DNA of 64,000 nucleotides from an uncultured Prevotellaceae bacterium (lineage in GTDB: Bacteria > Bacteroidota > Bacteroidia > Bacteroidales > Bacteroidaceae). The position numbers were made by a program, and so were the translations under genes. Positions within the stretch are counted from its first letter, which is position 1. Every line of letters starts with the position of its first letter. Location: the NCBI GenBank assembly GCA_902786565.1, contig CADACW010000019.1:1-64000 (forward strand), read 5' to 3'. Below are positions 60,314 through 64,000 of this stretch, in pieces. The notes beneath the pieces are model-generated. The model did no database searches. It worked only from the letters and a program-made list of their open reading frames with translations, and was not told the DNA's origin.

Positions 60314-60883
60314 ATGTTGTACGTTGACTTGTTTTGCACGTTCTTCATCATCGGACTGTTCGGGTTCGGTGGCGGCTACGGCATGCTGTCGCTCATACAG
60401 ACCAAGGTGGTGCCCGTATGGATAACCACGTCGCAGTTCACCGACATTGTGGCCATCAGCCAGATGACGCCCGGCCCCATCGGCATCAATTCGGCCACCT
60501 ATTGCGGCTATATGGCCTGCCACAATGCGGGCATGGGCCAGGCCGCCTCGGTGGCAGGCTCGGCCGTGGCCACTTTTGCGCTGGTGCTGCCGTCGCTCAT
60601 CCTCATGATCATCATCAGCCGCCTCTTTATGAAGTATATGAAGACACAGGCGGTGCAGTCGGTCTTCACCGGCCTGCGCCCTGCCGTGGTGGGTCTGCTG
60701 GCTGCTGCCACGCTGCTGCTCTGCAACCGCGAGAACTTCTCCACGCCCAGTGAGAACCCGTGGCAGTTCTGGATCAGCGTGGGCCTCTTCCTGACCACCT
60801 ATGTAGGCACCAAGGTCTACAAGGTAAACCCCATCAAAATGATTATTATGGCGGCCTTCGCCGGCCTACTGTTGCTGTACTGA
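60314..60883 (+). CDS. chrA: Chromate transporter family protein, second half
   Basis: This is a 189-aa membrane protein homologous to the preceding gene: GLFGFGGGYGMLSLIQTKVV, SQMTPGPIGINSATYCGY and FTGLRPAVVGLLAAA. The pair likely forms a heterodimer in which the halves face opposite ways across the membrane, as known for short-chain ChrA pairs. The ATG at 60314 is preferred. The 3' end lies 10 bp from the convergent glycosyltransferase gene. Confidence 0.85.
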   Translation: MLYVDLFCTFFIIGLFGFGGGYGMLSLIQTKVVPVWITTSQFTDIVAISQMTPGPIGINSATYCGYMACHNAGMGQAASVAGSAVATFALVLPSLILMIIISRLFMKYMKTQAVQSVFTGLRPAVVGLLAAATLLLCNRENFSTPSENPWQFWISVGLFLTTYVGTKVYKVNPIKMIIMAAFAGLLLLY

Positions 60884-60893
60884 GAGGGCGGCT

Positions 60894-61931
60894 TCACAGA
60901 TAGTCATAGCGCCCCGTGAGTTTCTTCACGCGGTGTTTCACGGCCTGCCAGATATTACGGAAGTCGCCATAGCGCAGATTCCTGTACAGTTCCTCCACGC
61001 TTCGGCCCATCTTTATCCACGGGTGTTCCCACGCCATAATGCGGAACACCCGCCGCTTGTATTCCACACTCTCAATCACGTAGCGCGGATGGCGCATGGG
61101 GAACGTCATCTCATGGGCAGGCATGGTGAGAAGCCGCTGCATGCTCCGTGGCAGTGTGCGCAGCGAGGCCCGGTAGTGGGCCGAATCCTCCGACACCGCC
61201 GTGTTGTGTATCATATTGCGCGTGGGCACGATGGTCAGTCTGCTGCCGAGCGTGATGGCCGACCAGAACACCGTCTCATAGACGGGCACACCCGCTGCCT
61301 GGTGTTTCCGCATGGCCTTCACCATCGCCTTCCAACCTTCGTGCCGGTTGGCCACCAATGCCTCCAGCTGCCGACGGTTGAAGGGGTCGGAAAGCACGCC
61401 GTAGCTGGCATCCCACTGGCTGACGACACGCCGCCACGACGCCCATCCCCAAATGGAGAAGACGGTGGTGAAGAGATAGTCATAGGGTGCCTCGGTGTGC
61501 TCCTCGTGGTTGAAGCCGCAAATCATGGCAATGCGCTCATCGTGCTCATAGCGATGGAGCAACTCGGTGCAGAAGCGGATAAAGGAGACGGCCGGCGTGG
61601 AGTCGTCCTCCAGCACGATGCACTTGTCGTAGAGGCGAAACGCCCACTGATAGGCATCGTAGGCCGATGCCCAGGCGCCGCTGTTCGCCGTGTGGTAGTT
61701 GCGGTGCACATCGCACTGCCAGTCTATCTGCTTTTCGGCCACTATTCGGCGGGCGGCCTCTGTCTTCAGGGCTTCGGCAGCGTTGCGCGGACCGTCCTGA
61801 TAGAGGAGCAGACGGGCTGGGCGGGCCTGGCGGATGGCATCGAAAGTGCGTTGCAGCGTCTCAGTTCTGGTGAAGAAGACCAGCAGCACGGCAACATCAT
61901 TCTCGGCAGGTGGCTGTTGTATTGTTTGCAT
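60894..61931 (-). CDS. Glycosyltransferase-like protein (GT-A fold)
   Basis: This 345-aa protein begins with LLVFFTRTETLQRTFDAIRQ, a GT2-like Rossmann start, followed by LLLYQDGP, YDKCIVLEDDSTP (the DxD-like metal site) and SIWGWASWRRV. Such proteins add sugars to surface polysaccharides. The start at 61931 was chosen because the homologous region begins just after it and the longer frame extends into the intergenic A/T stretch. It is a single gene with no related neighbours, so the substrate cannot be guessed. Confidence 0.7.
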   Translation of the reverse strand: MQTIQQPPAENDVAVLLVFFTRTETLQRTFDAIRQARPARLLLYQDGPRNAAEALKTEAARRIVAEKQIDWQCDVHRNYHTANSGAWASAYDAYQWAFRLYDKCIVLEDDSTPAVSFIRFCTELLHRYEHDERIAMICGFNHEEHTEAPYDYLFTTVFSIWGWASWRRVVSQWDASYGVLSDPFNRRQLEALVANRHEGWKAMVKAMRKHQAAGVPVYETVFWSAITLGSRLTIVPTRNMIHNTAVSEDSAHYRASLRTLPRSMQRLLTMPAHEMTFPMRHPRYVIESVEYKRRVFRIMAWEHPWIKMGRSVEELYRNLRYGDFRNIWQAVKHRVKKLTGRYDYL

Positions 61932-62027
61932 ACATTTCAGTTTTTTACATTTGTCTATTAAGATGCTTGCCCCACCCTTTTGACTGCACAGCAAATAATA
62001 TTTAACGGATTTTGTTAATTTACTCTA

Positions 62028-62053
62028 AAAAAAGGACTGTGATGCAGTCTTTT
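62028..62053. terminator. Possible bidirectional hairpin
   Basis: GACTG and CAGTC pair around TGATG with a run of A on the left and T on the right. It lies between divergent genes, so its role is uncertain. Confidence 0.35.
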
Positions 62054-62078
62054 GCCTACTTTGATGTATCTTTAGAGC

Positions 62079-63017
62079 GTGAATACGATTCGACTTTTGC
62101 TATTGACGGTCCTTCTCTGCTGCGCCACGCTACGGGCAGAGACCTTTGCCGTGGTCATCAGCGGCGGACGCCATAAGATGTTCAACCACGAGCGCTACTG
62201 GAACGACTGCGCCTTCCTCTACCGCACGCTGCGCCACGACTACCATATCACCAAAGACCACATCACCCTGCTGATGGCCGACGGCGACAATCCAGCCAAC
62301 GACATGCTGCGCGAGGGCGGCATTGGGTTCGCCTCGACACGCATCGACCTGGACGGTGACGGACAGCCGGACCTGCACCTTGCCGCCACCCGGCAAGACA
62401 TGGACGACACCTTCCGCCAACTGTCTGTCAGTCTGACCGCTGACGACCAGCTCTTTGTCTTCATCACCGACCACGGCGAGCGCTCGTCGGACGACGACGT
62501 CTGCCTGTGGCTGTGGGGCGACGAGAAGCTCGGCCCTGATGCGCTGGCCGCCATCATCGGCCAGTGCAGCCAAGGCACGGTGAGCATACTCCTGGGCCAG
62601 TGCTATGCCGGGGCCTTTGTGGCGCCGCTGCTGGGCCAAGGGCGCATAGTCACAGCGGCCTGCTCGGCCAACCAGCTGTCGTGGGCCTGCAAGGATAGGC
62701 CCTACGACGAGTTTGTCTACTACTGGACGTGCGCCGTCGCCCAGCACGACGAGCAGGGCCAACCCGTCAGTTCCGACACCGACGGCGACGGCACGGTGAG
62801 CATGGCCGAGGCGTTTGCCTATGCCCGTCAGCACGACAGCCGCCCGGAGTCGCCCACTCTCAGCGCCCTGCCCGCCGACCTGGCCACCCAATGGTCGCTG
62901 GACAGCAAGCGGAACGACAGCCAAGGCATCATACCCCCGACAAGCCCACACCACCCCCCAACCGTCTACGACCTGCAGGGCAGAAAAGTCAGGGGAAGCG
63001 ACGGAGAAAACCATTAA
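62079..63017 (+). CDS. Secreted C13 (legumain-like) cysteine peptidase
   Basis: This is a 312-aa protein starting at GTG with signal peptide NTIRLLLLTVLLCCATLRA. The caspase-like fold shows VVISGGRHKMFNHERYWND, FVFITDHGE with the catalytic His (about residue 131) and SILLGQCYAGAF with the catalytic Cys (about residue 173). These match peptidase family C13 of clan CD, which includes legumain and gingipain relatives. It ends VYDLQGRKVRGSDGENH. This looks like the start of the common Prevotella tail, cut short before the usual KGIYIxNGKK. It lies 13 bp before the next secreted-protein gene, so the two are likely one operon. Confidence 0.72.
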   Translation: MNTIRLLLLTVLLCCATLRAETFAVVISGGRHKMFNHERYWNDCAFLYRTLRHDYHITKDHITLLMADGDNPANDMLREGGIGFASTRIDLDGDGQPDLHLAATRQDMDDTFRQLSVSLTADDQLFVFITDHGERSSDDDVCLWLWGDEKLGPDALAAIIGQCSQGTVSILLGQCYAGAFVAPLLGQGRIVTAACSANQLSWACKDRPYDEFVYYWTCAVAQHDEQGQPVSSDTDGDGTVSMAEAFAYARQHDSRPESPTLSALPADLATQWSLDSKRNDSQGIIPPTSPHHPPTVYDLQGRKVRGSDGENH

Positions 63018-63030
63018 AAACTAAATAACA

Positions 63031-64000
63031 ATGAAGAAGAAAATAGCATTTATCACCCTCTGGCTGCTGACCGTGGCAACAGCCGTGGCCGACCACTACT
63101 ACTGGACCTCGGACGGCAAACGACTGACGTTGGGCACCAGTGCCACCAGCCAGCAGAGCATCAATATCCCAGCAGAGGCAGTGGCCGTCGACCTGCGGGG
63201 CGGCATTGCACCGCTGACAGCTTTCGACGCCAGCAGGGCCAACCCCAACTGCCTGTACTATATGGACGAGCAGGAGGTGCGGCCGCAGGGGCTGGACTCT
63301 ACGCTCAATCTGGTGTACGGACTGAAGGCCGACCACGTGAGGGTAGTAGACAGCAACGACTACTACTGTCCGCTGGCCTTCCATGCCGACTTCGTGTCGT
63401 TCCTGATGCGCCCCACATACGACAGCGCAGACGACGAAATGAGCGGGCACGGCTTCTCGCAGACGCTTATGCTGCCCTTCCACGTCAGCTACGCCTGCCT
63501 CTACGATGTCAATGGACAGACTGGCACCCTGCACGCCAACATGCTGAAGCTGCTGCGCTACGACGGCCATCACGCCGACACGCTGGATTGGTCGCACGTG
63601 CACGCCATCAATATGATGTCAGCCTACGAACCCTATATGCTGGGGGTCTACATAGGTTCGCGCCTGCTGTTCATGGGCGAGGATATCAACGTGCCGGTGA
63701 CGCATGACGCAGTTGTCGCTGGCGACACCCTGAGTTTCATAGGGACGACGGTCAGACGCCAACTCCCCACAGGCACCTATATGTACGACAACAAGAGCGA
63801 AAGCTTCAAGCAGGCGGGAGACAAGCACATTGAGCCCTTCCGTGGCTTTTTGGCCAATTTCGCTGAAGAGCCGGCAGGAAGCGAATCCGACGAGCAGGAT
63901 ACTGTTTACGCCACCTTGCTACTGCCCGACACCATTTGGGGCACACAGGGGAGCCCCATCCACAACACGCAACTTGAAGCCCCTCAATCTGACACGGCAA
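63031..64000 (+). CDS. Secreted protein of unknown function, 3' end beyond window
   Basis: A signal peptide (MKKKIAFITLWLLTVATAVA) is followed by at least 300 residues of beta-rich exported sequence, including LGTSATSQQSINIPAEAVAVDL, LAFHADFVSFLMRPTYD and NGQTGTLHANMLKLLRYDG. I recognise no domain with confidence. It is encoded directly after the C13-type peptidase gene and may be a substrate, partner or co-secreted protein of it. The frame is open at the window end. Confidence 0.7.
   Translation, partial: MKKKIAFITLWLLTVATAVADHYYWTSDGKRLTLGTSATSQQSINIPAEAVAVDLRGGIAPLTAFDASRANPNCLYYMDEQEVRPQGLDSTLNLVYGLKADHVRVVDSNDYYCPLAFHADFVSFLMRPTYDSADDEMSGHGFSQTLMLPFHVSYACLYDVNGQTGTLHANMLKLLRYDGHHADTLDWSHVHAINMMSAYEPYMLGVYIGSRLLFMGEDINVPVTHDAVVAGDTLSFIGTTVRRQLPTGTYMYDNKSESFKQAGDKHIEPFRGFLANFAEEPAGSESDEQDTVYATLLLPDTIWGTQGSPIHNTQLEAPQSDTA

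Overview
The window looks like chromosomal DNA of a Bacteroidales bacterium, most likely a Prevotellaceae member of the gut or rumen type (Prevotella/Segatella/Xylanibacter-like). This rests on: Bacteroidota-type promoters (TTTG, about 20 nt, TAnnTTTG) upstream of most operons; a fused MurF-Alr protein; an Rnf complex led by an RseC-like gene; a set of plant cell-wall CAZymes; and very large secreted proteins ending in the tail 'KGxYIxNGxKI'. The DNA is GC-rich except for one AT-richer restriction-modification (RM) block. No rRNA, tRNA, CRISPR array, transposase or origin was recognised.

Layout. 1-15.8 kb: one minus-strand secreted-protein operon with a giant mosaic protein of about 4,450 aa, a dockerin/fimbrillin-like protein, a 43-aa peptide and a partial TraX-like membrane protein. 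15.8-16.4 kb: a repeat-rich divergent intergenic region. 16.4-20.9 kb: a GHMP sugar kinase fused to a GalU-like nucleotidyltransferase, then MurF-Alr. 20.9-25.1 kb: GH31 and a CE1-like esterase (minus). 25.3-27.5 kb: a type II RM module with a split 5-methylcytosine methyltransferase and a PD-(D/E)XK nuclease. 27.5-29.4 kb: GH97. 29.4-38.2 kb (minus): GH127, PL9 lyase, a fucose/arabinose isomerase-like protein, a MIP18-family Fe-S protein and LpxH. 38.4-40.4 kb: a coiled-coil membrane protein and an ATP-grasp-like protein. 40.9-47.9 kb: rseC-like, rnfBCDGEA, and an aspartic protease-PDZ protein. 48.1-49.1 kb: galE with a clear terminator. 49.2-53.9 kb (minus): PASTA protein, RluD-type synthase, Ddl, PlsC-like acyltransferase, NigD-like lipoprotein. 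54.1-60.9 kb: GH43, PurL, two half-size ChrA proteins. 60.9-61.9 kb: glycosyltransferase (minus). 62.1-64 kb: a C13-type peptidase and a partial secreted protein.

Functional themes: breakdown of pectin, arabinan and xyloglucan-type polysaccharides (GH31, CE1, GH97, PL9, GH127, GH43); envelope building (MurF-Alr, Ddl, LpxH, GalE, acyltransferase, glycosyltransferase); and membrane energy conservation (Rnf).

The most unusual feature is the density and variety of short repeats. Families of 7-, 8- and 9-bp tandem repeats fill gaps between genes of the same operon and often supply the stop or start codon. Members also lie in frame inside genes (the dockerin protein and the Alr half of MurF-Alr). 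Short palindromes of at least two families also sit in frame inside coding regions, in a pattern that resembles Rickettsia palindromic elements. A roughly 22-bp repeat occurs at three intergenic sites, and two larger inverted-repeat structures occupy the two longest gene-free stretches.
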